A stretch of DNA of 64,000 bases. It comes from UBA7359 sp041689615. Lineage in GTDB: Bacteria; Pseudomonadota; Gammaproteobacteria; Eutrophobiales; Eutrophobiaceae. The notes beneath the pieces are model-generated. The model was given only the letters and a program-made list of their open reading frames with translations, searched no databases and was not told the DNA's origin. Below are positions 15,305 to 24,295 of this stretch, in pieces; the stretch's first letter is position 1, and the number at the start of each line of letters is the position of its first letter. The stretch spans positions 1 through 64,000 of the forward strand of contig JBDNFW010000036.1 of assembly GCA_041689615.1 (NCBI GenBank), read 5' to 3'. Position numbers and translations under genes: made by a program.

Positions 15305-15985
15305 ATGACCATCGACAAAAGCTCACATACTGACAAAATTAAAAAATGCACCTCAAAACTCAAGGATGTTTGTGCACGAATTTATCGGCCAGGTATCCCG
15401 ATGCAGGATTCGCTGCAATATCTTATCGATTGGGTTGGTGATAAAAATGCATTGATCGGCGCCATAGCTATTTCTCTGGTCGTTTCTCTTTTTTCTTTCT
15501 CATTGTTTGCTTTTTTCTTTGCTTGTGTTTTTTCCATTGTTGCTACCGCTTTAATATTCATTGGCGCAAAATTGATCTTCTACAAACCAAAAGAGTATTC
15601 GATTGATCTTGAGGGAGAAAACACCATTCTTTCTTTTGTAAAAGATATACACATTAATGGTGAAAGTGAGGTTGTTGTACATTCACAACCGGGGTACGGA
15701 AAGAATAAAAATACCTTTGTTGTATTACAACTATCTAATTCAGTTTCAATTCTCGACTGTCGAAACATTACTTCTGTAACAGATAAAAGTTATCGCGATA
15801 TTGAAATTAAGTTTTTTCATCCTGCTGAAAGTGAATATTCAATTAGTGCTTCTTCAGAAGAAGGCAGTGTTATTTTTGAGGCGTTACAACAAGATGCTGA
15901 TCAATGCCGTGTAAAATTTCTAAACCCCGTTCGTAACAAAGTTCGATTAGATTTCACGCCATCACCAAAAATAGTTCTTCAATAG
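15305..15985 (+). CDS. unknown membrane-anchored protein, inserted opposite to the chemotaxis operon
   Basis: 226-aa protein with a good ribosome-binding site (GACGAGGAAAAAT before ATG). A cytoplasmic N-terminus (about 45 residues) is followed by two closely spaced membrane helices (about 48-70 and 72-92, very rich in F and S) and a soluble C-terminal half that looks beta-rich (LSNSVSILDCRNITSV, SEEGSVIFEALQQ). I recognise no family. It is the only plus-strand gene in the che region; its 3' end overlaps the parP 3' end by 7 nt and its 5' end faces cheW. Whether it acts in chemotaxis is unknown. Confidence 0.7.
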   Translation: MTIDKSSHTDKIKKCTSKLKDVCARIYRPGIPMQDSLQYLIDWVGDKNALIGAIAISLVVSLFSFSLFAFFFACVFSIVATALIFIGAKLIFYKPKEYSIDLEGENTILSFVKDIHINGESEVVVHSQPGYGKNKNTFVVLQLSNSVSILDCRNITSVTDKSYRDIEIKFFHPAESEYSISASSEEGSVIFEALQQDADQCRVKFLNPVRNKVRLDFTPSPKIVLQ

Positions 15986-16671
15986 TTCTTATTTAGGGAT
16001 TGGACAAAAGGCATGTTTGCCACTTGTTGTTTAACATTATCCATATTAACAATAGGGCAAAGATATTCGGGAACAATACCGGCAAACATTGGATTATTAA
16101 AACTGGCTTTATTCCAACGAACACTTTTTGTTTCCAGCATAACCAGCTCGCCAATATCATCACAAGCCAAAGCGTATTTACCATTTTCCATAACGATGAC
16201 ATGTTCTACATGATGCGACTCTACTTGTGTTGAATTTTTATTAGCAGCAGATGCCTTTTCCGAAATAAGGGTCAACAAATCTATAACTGCAACAGAGCGT
16301 TGTCTTAATGTAAGCACGCCACGAAATGCTTCGACATCTAACGGCAAACGAATTATTTTTTTATTAACTAATTCAATACAGGAAACCGACATCGCTGGAA
16401 GCATTAAATTCATTCCTGCTGATTTAACTAATAAACATTCAAATGGTTCTTGCCCCCACAAAGGAACGTTTGATTGCTCTTCAACTTTTTCTACTATCTT
16501 AGGAACAGTTTTTTCAATTTCAAAAACACTAAGATCATTTAAAATTATTGTTTCAACTTTCTCTTCTGTTTTTGTTTTTAAATCTACTTCCAGCTCATCT
16601 GTATTTAAAAGCCCTTCTATATATAAGCTAAGATCCAGACTGGCTTCACATTGTATTTTATCGAGATGCAT
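15979..16671 (-). CDS. parP: CheW-like protein, probable ParP
   Basis: 230-aa protein with a variable acidic N-terminus (about 1-75) and a divergent CheW-like C-terminal domain: FECLLVKSAGMNLMLPAMSV, ELVNKKIIRLPLDVEAFRGV, RQRSVAVIDLLTLI, IVMENGKYALACDDIGELV. In Vibrio the ParC ATPase recruits ParP, whose CheW-like AIF domain integrates into arrays and stabilises them at the pole. It lies 5 nt after parC, the same arrangement. The name is by context and domain layout. Confidence 0.75.
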   Translation of the reverse strand: MHLDKIQCEASLDLSLYIEGLLNTDELEVDLKTKTEEKVETIILNDLSVFEIEKTVPKIVEKVEEQSNVPLWGQEPFECLLVKSAGMNLMLPAMSVSCIELVNKKIIRLPLDVEAFRGVLTLRQRSVAVIDLLTLISEKASAANKNSTQVESHHVEHVIVMENGKYALACDDIGELVMLETKSVRWNKASFNNPMFAGIVPEYLCPIVNMDNVKQQVANMPFVQSLNKNY

Positions 16672-16676
16672 ATTGA

Positions 16677-17480
16677 TTATGCCGTTTGTGGAAACTCAGC
16701 GAGTGTTTCTATTGGATCTATCATTAAAAATTTAAGTAGGTTGCGATAGGCCTTTACACCATGCGATTCAGGATAAAGATATGAAATTGGTTTCTTCATG
16801 CTACTGGCTTCTCGAAATTTGGTATCAACCGGAATATAGCCTTGCCATAAACGATGGTGATGATCTTCTTGTAGTTTATAGAGACTATCTGTTGAGGCAC
16901 GAGTACGACGATCAAACATAGTTGGTACAACAACATACTCAAGACTAGGTTTGCCTGACATAGAGATCATCTTTAAGGTATTTAAAATACGTTCAAGACC
17001 CTTGATCGCCAGAAATTCTGTTTGTACTGGAATAATTAATTTTTCGCAGGCAGCCAATGCGTTGACCATTGCTATTCCCAAGGTTGGCGGACAATCAATC
17101 AAAACATAATCATAATGATTACTGTATGGCTGTATCGCGTCTTTAATTATCAAACCCATCCCTTTTGTCATTCCTGCTTGTCGATCTAATGAGACTAACG
17201 ATCCTGATGCAGGTAACAAATCAATATTGTCTATTCCTGTACGACAAAGCATCGATGCCAGCGGTGTTCTTTTAGCACTGATCTTTTTTTGAAATAAGGA
17301 ATAAACACTTTCTTCTATGGTATCCGGGTTGTATCCAAAATAACTGGTTAACGATCCATGAGGATCCATATCGATTAATAACACTTTATATTTTTTTTGT
17401 GCCAGTAATCCGGCAAGAGTGACTGTCGATGTCGTTTTACCTACGCCACCTTTTTGATTTGCTATTGTCCAGACTTTCAT
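16677..17480 (-). CDS. parC: ParA-family ATPase ParC, polar localisation of chemotaxis arrays
   Basis: 267-aa MinD/ParA-type ATPase with the deviant Walker A KGGVGKTTS (residues about 10-18), the switch I DMDPHGSLTS and Walker B YVLIDCPPTLG. Chromosomal homologues inside che operons (ParC of Vibrio, PpfA-like proteins) segregate chemotaxis arrays rather than DNA. It sits between motD and parP with gaps of 17 and 5 nt, which supports that role over plasmid or chromosome partition. Confidence 0.85.
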   Translation of the reverse strand: MKVWTIANQKGGVGKTTSTVTLAGLLAQKKYKVLLIDMDPHGSLTSYFGYNPDTIEESVYSLFQKKISAKRTPLASMLCRTGIDNIDLLPASGSLVSLDRQAGMTKGMGLIIKDAIQPYSNHYDYVLIDCPPTLGIAMVNALAACEKLIIPVQTEFLAIKGLERILNTLKMISMSGKPSLEYVVVPTMFDRRTRASTDSLYKLQEDHHHRLWQGYIPVDTKFREASSMKKPISYLYPESHGVKAYRNLLKFLMIDPIETLAEFPQTA

Positions 17481-17497
17481 TAGTAATTTTTCTCTTC

Positions 17498-18340
17498 TTA
17501 GTTTGTATCGATTGTTTCTTTTTCATCAGGTGATGTCGGAATAATGATCATTATTCGTCTGTTTTGTTGTCGCCCTTCTTTGCTTGAATTATCTGCTATA
17601 GGTTTAAACTCGGCGTAACCTGTTGCAGACATACGAACCGGATCGATTCCCTTGCGCATCAGTAAATGTACGACGCTGGCAGCTCTCGCAGCAGACAATT
17701 CCCAGTTTGAAGGAAATGTCGTTGTTTTAATCGGTTGGTCATCAGTAAATCCTTCAACCTGAATTGGATTATTAAATGTTGAAAATATTGTTGCTAGATT
17801 TGATAGCACTGGAATTACTTCTGATTTCAAGCGCGCATCACCACTGGAAAATAACATTTCACTTTTGATTTCTACTTCGATCTTGTCATTAGTATTGTTA
17901 ACCATAATAAGATCATCATCGATAAAAGGAACGAGTTCATAACGAATATCATCGGCAATTTCACCCAAACTTTTTTTAACGCGATCTTGTTCAATCCCGG
18001 GCTCCATAGCTTCTTCGACTTTTTCTTCTTGTACCGCTAGCACTTCTTCATTAATACCTTCGACCTGATCTGATTTAATCGTGCCTTCGACTTGTTCATA
18101 AGGCATTGTTTGTTCTATTGGTAAATTGATAGGCGTGGGAATCGTTGAAGAGACACCTTGTGTTTTGTCAAACGCATGCGCCAGTGTACCGGACAACACG
18201 CGATATTTTCCTTCACTGACTGATGAGATGGAATACATGACAACAAAGAAAGCAAACATTAAAGTAATAAAGTCGGCATAAGAAATTAACCAACGATCAT
18301 GGTTTGCTTCTTCATCGTAATGTCGGCGATCACGACGCAT
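17498..18340 (-). CDS. motD: flagellar motor stator protein MotD (MotB family)
   Basis: 280-aa inner-membrane stator subunit. One N-terminal helix contains the proton-channel aspartate in WLISYADFITLMFAFFVVMY (D22 by the chosen start), followed by a long acidic linker (about 55-150) and a C-terminal OmpA-like peptidoglycan-binding domain (PIQVEGFTDDQPI, NWELSAARAASVVHLL, QQNRRIMIII). The motCD pair between cheB and parC is the Pseudomonas arrangement of the second stator. The partner motC is 11 nt upstream. Confidence 0.92.
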   Translation of the reverse strand: MRRDRRHYDEEANHDRWLISYADFITLMFAFFVVMYSISSVSEGKYRVLSGTLAHAFDKTQGVSSTIPTPINLPIEQTMPYEQVEGTIKSDQVEGINEEVLAVQEEKVEEAMEPGIEQDRVKKSLGEIADDIRYELVPFIDDDLIMVNNTNDKIEVEIKSEMLFSSGDARLKSEVIPVLSNLATIFSTFNNPIQVEGFTDDQPIKTTTFPSNWELSAARAASVVHLLMRKGIDPVRMSATGYAEFKPIADNSSKEGRQQNRRIMIIIPTSPDEKETIDTN

Positions 18341-18351
18341 TTGATAATGTC

Positions 18352-19092
18352 CTAGTTAATAAAACCGTAAAGACGAGATTCGATGACGCGAGGATTATCG
18401 CCTTCGGCAATACTAACAATGCCTTCAATAAGCATTTCTCTGAATTGACTTTCTTCTTGTATAACACTTTTAATCTTGTTTCCTATCGGAATAAACAAAA
18501 GATTCGCCATAGCGACGCCATATACAGTAGCTACAAATGCAACTGCTATGCCATTTCCGAGCTGTGTAGGGTCAGCCAAATTACCCATAACGTGGATTAA
18601 ACCCAATACCGCGCCAATAATGCCTATGGTTGGTGCGTAAGCCCCCATTGCTTCAAATACTTTGGCTGCTTGCATATCAAATTTCTCCTTACTAATCAGA
18701 TCAATTTCCATATTTCCTCTGATTATCTCTGGCTCATTGCCGTCCACTAACATTTGCATGCCTCTACGAACAAAAGGATCTGGTTCTTCATTAATCAGAT
18801 TTTCCAGACCTAATAAACCATTACGACGAGAAACATCACTCCAATGAACAATACGTTCTATTGATTCATCGAGTGGTAACTGCGGTGGTATGAAGACCCA
18901 TGAAAATAATTTTATCGCATGTAGAAATACGGGTAAGGGAGATTGCAACATGATGGCACCGAGCGAACCACCGAGTACGATAATTAACGCCGGACCATTT
19001 AGAAGAGTAGCGACATGGCCGCCATCAAGATACTGACCTAACAGTATTGCTCCAACACCAACAATAATGCCGATGATACTTAATATATCCAT
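18352..19092 (-). CDS. motC: flagellar motor stator protein MotC (MotA family)
   Basis: 246-aa four-helix MotA/TolQ/ExbB-type protein. The first helix is MDILSIIGIIVGVGAILLG, the cytoplasmic loop carries charged residues for FliG contact (RRGMQMLVDGNEPEIIRG), and the last helices contain FEAMGAYAPTIGIIGAVLGLI and AVAFVATVYGVAMANLLFIP. The conserved APTIGIIGAVLG motif supports ion-channel function. Together with MotD it forms a stator; a motAB pair is not in this window. Confidence 0.92.
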   Translation of the reverse strand: MDILSIIGIIVGVGAILLGQYLDGGHVATLLNGPALIIVLGGSLGAIMLQSPLPVFLHAIKLFSWVFIPPQLPLDESIERIVHWSDVSRRNGLLGLENLINEEPDPFVRRGMQMLVDGNEPEIIRGNMEIDLISKEKFDMQAAKVFEAMGAYAPTIGIIGAVLGLIHVMGNLADPTQLGNGIAVAFVATVYGVAMANLLFIPIGNKIKSVIQEESQFREMLIEGIVSIAEGDNPRVIESRLYGFIN

Positions 19093-19101
19093 TAGCCATT
19101 A

Positions 19102-20130
19102 TTAATGTCGCGCAAGAGACATTCCAATCTCATCAACAGACATTACCTTGTCTACTAAATTTTCTTTTACTACTGCCATAGGCATACCGTAAACAACACA
19201 TGAAGCTTCATCCTGCGCCCAGACCGTGGCGCCCTTTTCTCTTAACAATCTCGCGCCGATACAACCATCACTTCCCATTCCGGTCATGACAATCGCCAGT
19301 ACTCTGCCTCGATAAGCTTCTGCAATAGAATTAAAGGTAAAATCAACACTGGGTTTATAAGTCGATGAAGCAGGTCCATCCTCAATGCTTATTGTGTTAC
19401 CACGGCCATTCTTTTTCAGACACATTTGCTTTCCACCCGGTGCAATGTAAGCCGTACCCGGTTGCAGCACATCTCCCTCTTCAGCTTCTTTCACATTGAT
19501 AGCACAAAGTTTATTTAAGCGTTCAGCAAAAGCACCGGTAAAACTACCGGGCATATGTTGAATCAATAAAATGGGAAGCGAATAATTAGCCGGCAAACTT
19601 TTCAATACTTTTTCAACAGCAACAGGACCGCCCGTCGATGCACCAATAACGGCTAATTGATAGCCTTTTGAACTGGTCGCAGATAGTGCTCTTAATGCTG
19701 CCGGTATTTTTATTATTGTTTCGCTAGTAGTTACCTTCTTTTTTGATAATGACTTAACACGATCACATAACATTTTTATTGCATCTGATTTTTCAGTTGC
19801 AATATCTTCAAATTTCTTAGGTAAAAAATCTGATGCTCCGGCATCCAGTGCTTCGAAAGTTGCTTTTGCGCCATCATGAGTTAAAGAAGAGAACATCAAA
19901 ATCGGAGTCGATTTTGTTTCACGAATTTTTTTTACTGCACTGATACCATCAAGCCGCGGCATCTCAATATCCATCGTAATAACATCTGGATTTAATTGGT
20001 TTGTTTTTTCAACAGCATCAAGCCCATCAACAGCTTGTGCGATAACCTCTATATTTGGATCTGAAGAAAGAAATTCAGTAATTCGACGACGAAAAAAACT
20101 GGAGTCATCAACAACAAGTACTTTAATCAT
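19102..20130 (-). CDS. cheB: chemotaxis response regulator / protein-glutamate methylesterase CheB
   Basis: 342-aa two-domain protein that removes methyl groups from (and deamidates) receptors. The receiver domain has phospho-acceptor D54 in ITMDIEMPRLDG and the lysine-side FSSLTHDG. The C-terminal methylesterase has the catalytic triad regions GASTGGPVAVEKVL (Ser), LIQHMPGSFTGAFAERL (His) and VMTGMGSDG (Asp). A basic linker (residues about 130-165) joins the domains. No cheR is nearby; it must lie elsewhere. Confidence 0.96.
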   Translation of the reverse strand: MIKVLVVDDSSFFRRRITEFLSSDPNIEVIAQAVDGLDAVEKTNQLNPDVITMDIEMPRLDGISAVKKIRETKSTPILMFSSLTHDGAKATFEALDAGASDFLPKKFEDIATEKSDAIKMLCDRVKSLSKKKVTTSETIIKIPAALRALSATSSKGYQLAVIGASTGGPVAVEKVLKSLPANYSLPILLIQHMPGSFTGAFAERLNKLCAINVKEAEEGDVLQPGTAYIAPGGKQMCLKKNGRGNTISIEDGPASSTYKPSVDFTFNSIAEAYRGRVLAIVMTGMGSDGCIGARLLREKGATVWAQDEASCVVYGMPMAVVKENLVDKVMSVDEIGMSLARH

Positions 20131-20190
20131 AATAATCCACCATCATCCATATAAACCTTTTCAGGTTAACGTCCGTTTCATTAAATTTTT

Positions 20191-22299
20191 CTAAAAACCA
20201 CTCACGCCAGACTTAATGAGACCGGGCAGATCAATGATAAGCGCGATATTTCCATTGCCGGTGATAGTTGCACCAGCGAGTCCTCTCGTGCCTTGTAACA
20301 TCGCACCCAATGGTTTAATCACGACTTCTTCACGTCCGACCAATTTGTCCACCAACAAACCTACAAGGTTTGTACCTATAGTGACAATCACAACATGCGC
20401 CGTTCTGCCTTGGTAGTTTCCCATATGTTTCGTTAGGCAATTACTCAAATAAACCAAAGGAACCGGCTTACCTCTGACAATAATGACCTTGTTGCCATTA
20501 ACCTCATTAACATTTTTCATATCCAATTCAAGAATTTCATTAACATTAACTAAGGGCAAAGCAAAGGTTTGTTCTTGTTCACCCAGTTTCACCATTAGTG
20601 TCGGCATAATTGCCAAGGTTAATGGCACTTTTATCAACATCGTCGTGCCTTTGCCCGGTGTTGAATCAATCTCTATCATGCCATTCAATTGATTAATACG
20701 AGTTTTAACCACGTCCATACCAACACCGCGACCGGAGATATCTGAGATTTCTTTTTTGATAGAAAAGCCAGGCAAAAAGATCAAATTGTAAATTTCTTTA
20801 TCATTCAATCTTGAAATGGAATCTTCATCCATTAATCCCTTTTCAATAACATTTTTACTTAGCCCAGCCGCATCAATACCGGCACCATCATCAGAGATGG
20901 TTAATAAGATATGTTCACCTTCCTGCTTGGCTGCCAGTGTCACTGTTCCCTGTCTTGGTTTACCTGCTGCTACACGTACATCTGGCATTTCTACACCATG
21001 GTCAACCGAGTTGCGCACTAAGTGGACTAAAGGATCAGCTAAAGCTTCAACCAGGTTTTTATCCAGATCAGTCTCTTCACCAACCATGACTAAGACTACA
21101 TCTTTCTTTAAGCTACGCGCTAAATCACGCACAACTCTTGGGAAGCGACCGAATACTTTTTTGATCGGTTGCATACGCGTTTTCATAACTGAGGATTGTA
21201 AATCAGCGGTAACAACATCCAGATTACTCACTGTTTTGCTCATATCATCATGGCCAATCTCAGCTTCAAGAGTCACTAAACGATTACGAACCAAAACAAG
21301 TTCACCGACCATATTCATAATTTTATCGAGAGTACTTGTTTCTACACGCACTGTCGTTTCTGCTTTAGGTGCCTGTTTGGCAGCTGCGGCTGGTTTATCT
21401 GCAGATGGCTCTACTACAGCTAGATCTATTTTTTGTTCAGGTTCTGCTTTCGCTACTGGTTCCACTTCTGATTTTTGTTCTGCTGCTACAGCATCATCGT
21501 TACTTGTTGAGCTTTCTGACGACGTCTTTTTAAATGCTCCTTGCTTATTTGCTTGCAAGTCATCAAGTAAAGATTCAAATTCATCATCTGTGATTGCATT
21601 AGAGTTTGCAGCTTGAGAGTTTGCAACAGGGCTTGTTTCTGATTCTTGCTTTGCTTCAACGGCATTATTTGCTGCTGGACTTGAATCGGTGACGACACCT
21701 CCATGTGTTCCTTTTCCGTGTAATTGATCTAATAAATTCTCAAACTCATCATCAGTTATTTCATCGATAGAACTTGATGATACTTCTGTTTCTTCAGTCA
21801 TTTCAGCTGTAGGAGTTACTTCATCAGTACTAACGACAGCTTGTACTTGTTCTGTTTCTTTTTCTGCCGGCACTTCTGCAACATTATTTTTTGCAGGAGC
21901 AGCTTCTGATTCAGGAACAGAAAATATTTTTAAACGTTCTATCAGTTCATTTTCTGCTGGCGTTGGATCTTGCGCATCATTGATTTCCTGAAACATGGTA
22001 TTTACAACATCAAGCACGGCGAGCATTACATCCATTAACTCGGCATCAACTGAACGTTTTCCCGTACGTAACAAATCGAATACATTTTCAGCAGTATGAC
22101 AAACATCAACCAGAGCATTAATAGCAAGAAAACCTGCGCCGCCTTTTATCGTATGAAAACTTCTGAATACAGCGTTAAGTAAATCGTTATCTTCAGGTTT
22201 TGATTCCAGTTCGACCAGTTGTTCGTTTAATAACTCAAGGATCTCTCCTGCTTCGAGGAGAAAGTCCTGCATTATTTCATCATTTAGATCTATCGCCAT
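20191..22299 (-). CDS. cheA: chemotaxis histidine kinase CheA
   Basis: 702-aa hub kinase. The P1 HPt domain has H49 in FRSFHTIKGGAGFL. A long acidic Ala/Glu-rich linker (about 125-325) holds two near-identical motifs ITDDEFENLLD and ITDDEFESLLD, about residues 180 and 235. P3 dimerisation begins about 330 (VRVETSTLDKIMNMVGELV). The P4 ATPase has the HLVRNSVDHGVE N-box and ISDDGAGIDA, GRGVGMDVV, GKGTTMLIKVPL boxes, and the P5 CheW-like domain is C-terminal. The duplicated linker motif is probably a docking site, by inference. Confidence 0.97.
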   Translation of the reverse strand: MAIDLNDEIMQDFLLEAGEILELLNEQLVELESKPEDNDLLNAVFRSFHTIKGGAGFLAINALVDVCHTAENVFDLLRTGKRSVDAELMDVMLAVLDVVNTMFQEINDAQDPTPAENELIERLKIFSVPESEAAPAKNNVAEVPAEKETEQVQAVVSTDEVTPTAEMTEETEVSSSSIDEITDDEFENLLDQLHGKGTHGGVVTDSSPAANNAVEAKQESETSPVANSQAANSNAITDDEFESLLDDLQANKQGAFKKTSSESSTSNDDAVAAEQKSEVEPVAKAEPEQKIDLAVVEPSADKPAAAAKQAPKAETTVRVETSTLDKIMNMVGELVLVRNRLVTLEAEIGHDDMSKTVSNLDVVTADLQSSVMKTRMQPIKKVFGRFPRVVRDLARSLKKDVVLVMVGEETDLDKNLVEALADPLVHLVRNSVDHGVEMPDVRVAAGKPRQGTVTLAAKQEGEHILLTISDDGAGIDAAGLSKNVIEKGLMDEDSISRLNDKEIYNLIFLPGFSIKKEISDISGRGVGMDVVKTRINQLNGMIEIDSTPGKGTTMLIKVPLTLAIMPTLMVKLGEQEQTFALPLVNVNEILELDMKNVNEVNGNKVIIVRGKPVPLVYLSNCLTKHMGNYQGRTAHVVIVTIGTNLVGLLVDKLVGREEVVIKPLGAMLQGTRGLAGATITGNGNIALIIDLPGLIKSGVSGF

Positions 22300-22346
22300 T
22301 TACCTAGTCCCTAAATTTCATAATCATACGAATCATGAATTCTGAA

Positions 22347-23093
22347 TTAAAATCCAAGACTCGATAACAAATCATCAACATCATCCTGCCCTGACATGAC
22401 ATCAGGATTATCTTCTTGATTTACTTGTGGGCCTTCAGCAACAATATATTTAGGACTATCGCTTTTTGTTTTTGTGCCTGTATTTCTAATCACGGTAACC
22501 AGACTTTCTTCCATCTCTTGAACTAATTCGATCACTTGTCGAATAATCTGCCCGGTTATATCTTGAAAGTCCTGCGCCAGCATGATGTCTGAAAGACCTT
22601 TATTTAACTGTTTCGCATCTACCTCAACTGTCTCTAAAAAACTTTCAATACGTTTACTCATTTGTCTGAATTCTTCAGCATCCATTTCTCGACGAATAAA
22701 CTTTGCCCAATCTTCTCGCATATTACTGCCGTTCTCTTCTAAATCATGTGCAATCGGCAACGCTTCTTCAACTGAATTCAAAGTTCGGTGTGCTGACTCT
22801 TCCGTTTTTTCAATAACAAATTTTAGTCTTTCTCTTGCATTCGGAATTCGATTTTCAGCCAGATCAGGAAAAAGGTCATCATTTCCAAAAACAGCAAGTG
22901 AATCGTGTAACTGGCGTGTCAATTTACCGACTTCCTGAAACAATACTGACTCGTGTTGGTTAGCAAGATTAGCAATCAATTGATCGACTTCTGCCGTATT
23001 TCCCTGTTCAAGATTAGTCACCAATGACTTCGCTAATGAAAGCCGCATATCTGTGGGAGGTTGTATTTCTGCTGCAAGTGCATCAGTACTCAT
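22347..23093 (-). CDS. cheZ: CheY-P phosphatase CheZ
   Basis: 248-aa all-helical protein that dephosphorylates CheY-P. The active-site helix LAQDFQDITGQIIRQVIELV carries the catalytic glutamine. The extreme C-terminus DDVDDLLSSLGF is the amphipathic helix that captures CheY. It lies 14 nt after cheY. CheZ is characteristic of gamma- and betaproteobacteria. Confidence 0.95.
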   Translation of the reverse strand: MSTDALAAEIQPPTDMRLSLAKSLVTNLEQGNTAEVDQLIANLANQHESVLFQEVGKLTRQLHDSLAVFGNDDLFPDLAENRIPNARERLKFVIEKTEESAHRTLNSVEEALPIAHDLEENGSNMREDWAKFIRREMDAEEFRQMSKRIESFLETVEVDAKQLNKGLSDIMLAQDFQDITGQIIRQVIELVQEMEESLVTVIRNTGTKTKSDSPKYIVAEGPQVNQEDNPDVMSGQDDVDDLLSSLGF

Positions 23094-23107
23094 TAAGATT
23101 CCCCTTC

Positions 23108-23497
23108 CTAAGCGGCTTCTATGCGTTCAAATATTTTGTCTATTTTTTCCTTTAATGTTGCTGCTGTAAAAGGCTTAACTACATAGCCATTTACACCGGC
23201 TTGCGCTGCTTCAATAATTTGATCTTTCTTTGATTCGGCAGTCACCATTAATACGGGTAGTGATGAAAGGTTCGGATCGGCACGAACCGCTTTCAATAAA
23301 TCGATACCCTGCATTCCAGGCATATTCCAGTCCGTCACCAGAAAATCATATTTGCCGCCTTGCAACATTGGCAGCGCGGTTAAACCATCATCGGCTTCAC
23401 TGGTATTAGCAAAGCCCAAATCGCGCATGAGATTTTTTACGATGCGTCTCATTGTAGAAAAATCGTCTACTATCAATATTTTCATATCTTTATTCAC
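23108..23497 (-). CDS. cheY: chemotaxis response regulator CheY
   Basis: Single-domain receiver that, phosphorylated, binds FliM and switches motor direction. Starting with GTG at 23497 gives MNKDMKILIVDDFSTMRRIV (129 aa); GGAGG at 23504-23508 is at ideal distance for that GTG and too close for the TTG at 23503. The acid pocket (DD at 11-12) and phosphoacceptor aspartate in LVTDWNMPGMQG are present, as are the Thr (MVTAES) and Lys (YVVKPF) switch residues. It heads cheYZAB-motCD-parC-parP, 93 nt behind the shortened fliA. Confidence 0.95.
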   Translation of the reverse strand: MNKDMKILIVDDFSTMRRIVKNLMRDLGFANTSEADDGLTALPMLQGGKYDFLVTDWNMPGMQGIDLLKAVRADPNLSSLPVLMVTAESKKDQIIEAAQAGVNGYVVKPFTAATLKEKIDKIFERIEAA

Positions 23498-23590
23498 AAC
23501 CAACCTCCGTAATAAAACTCCATTTTTTCAATCCAGTTACAAAATTACTCATTATTATTCAGTTAACAATCGTTGTACTTTTGCTTTTAA

Positions 23591-24295
23591 TCAAATCAAA
23601 GCCTGAGAATGAATTTGACAAACTCGTGATTCACTAACACCTAAGACTTCTCCTGTTTCTCTTAAATTTAATTCTTCATCGTAATAAAGTGACATCACTA
23701 ATCTCTCTCTTTCCGGTAAAGCGGAGATCACTTTCGCCAATACCTCTTTCAAATTTTCTTCCTGTAACTTTTCCAATGGACCGGTTATCTTGGCACTAAA
23801 ACCAGCCACAACCGTTGCATCTTTTGACGGAATATCTTCAAAACTGACTATTTGATGACTACTCGCATCTTGTAAAATTAGATGATATTCATCTAATGAC
23901 ATACTCAGTCTTTCCGCTACTTCACTATCACGTGCATCTCTACCTTGTTCCGTTTCAATTTCTCGCATAGCCCGGGAAATTTCCCTGACTTTTCGATGCA
24001 ATGATCGTGGTGTCCAGTCACCTTTCCTTATTTCATCCAGCATCGAACCTCTAATGCGGATACCGGCATACGTTTCAAAACTGGCACCTTGGGTCGCATC
24101 GTAATTCCGTGCGGCTTCTAATAATCCAATCATTCCCGACTGTATTAAATCTTCCACCTGTACACACGAAGGCAATCTGCTAATCAAGTGATAAGCAATG
24201 CGCTTCACCAATGACGCATGTACTTCAACTAATTCATCTTGCGTTCTCGCACTAACGCCGGCCGTATCTGTATAGGCTGCAACTCCCTGATTCAT
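23591..24295 (-). CDS. fliA: flagellar sigma factor FliA (sigma-28), C-terminus shortened by an in-frame TGA
   Basis: Sigma factor for late flagellar and chemotaxis promoters. Region 2 (DLIQSGMIGLLEAARNYD, FETYAGIRIRGSMLDEIRK) and the region 4 helix-turn-helix (RETGEVLGVSESRVCQIHSQ) are normal. The frame stops after QALI at TGA (23591-23593), yet reading on in the same frame gives LKAKVQRLLTE and a second stop TAA at 23555-23557. Homologues continue 'QAL.RL....', so the TGA most likely replaces a CGA arginine codon. The product is 234 aa instead of about 246. The recognition helix is intact, so activity may persist. It overlaps flhG by 4 nt. Confidence 0.93.
   Translation of the reverse strand: MNQGVAAYTDTAGVSARTQDELVEVHASLVKRIAYHLISRLPSCVQVEDLIQSGMIGLLEAARNYDATQGASFETYAGIRIRGSMLDEIRKGDWTPRSLHRKVREISRAMREIETEQGRDARDSEVAERLSMSLDEYHLILQDASSHQIVSFEDIPSKDATVVAGFSAKITGPLEKLQEENLKEVLAKVISALPERERLVMSLYYDEELNLRETGEVLGVSESRVCQIHSQALI

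Noticed and set aside
20816..21616. Plus-strand 266-aa frame inside cheA
   Set aside because: Antisense shadow of cheA; no ribosome-binding site and no family pattern.
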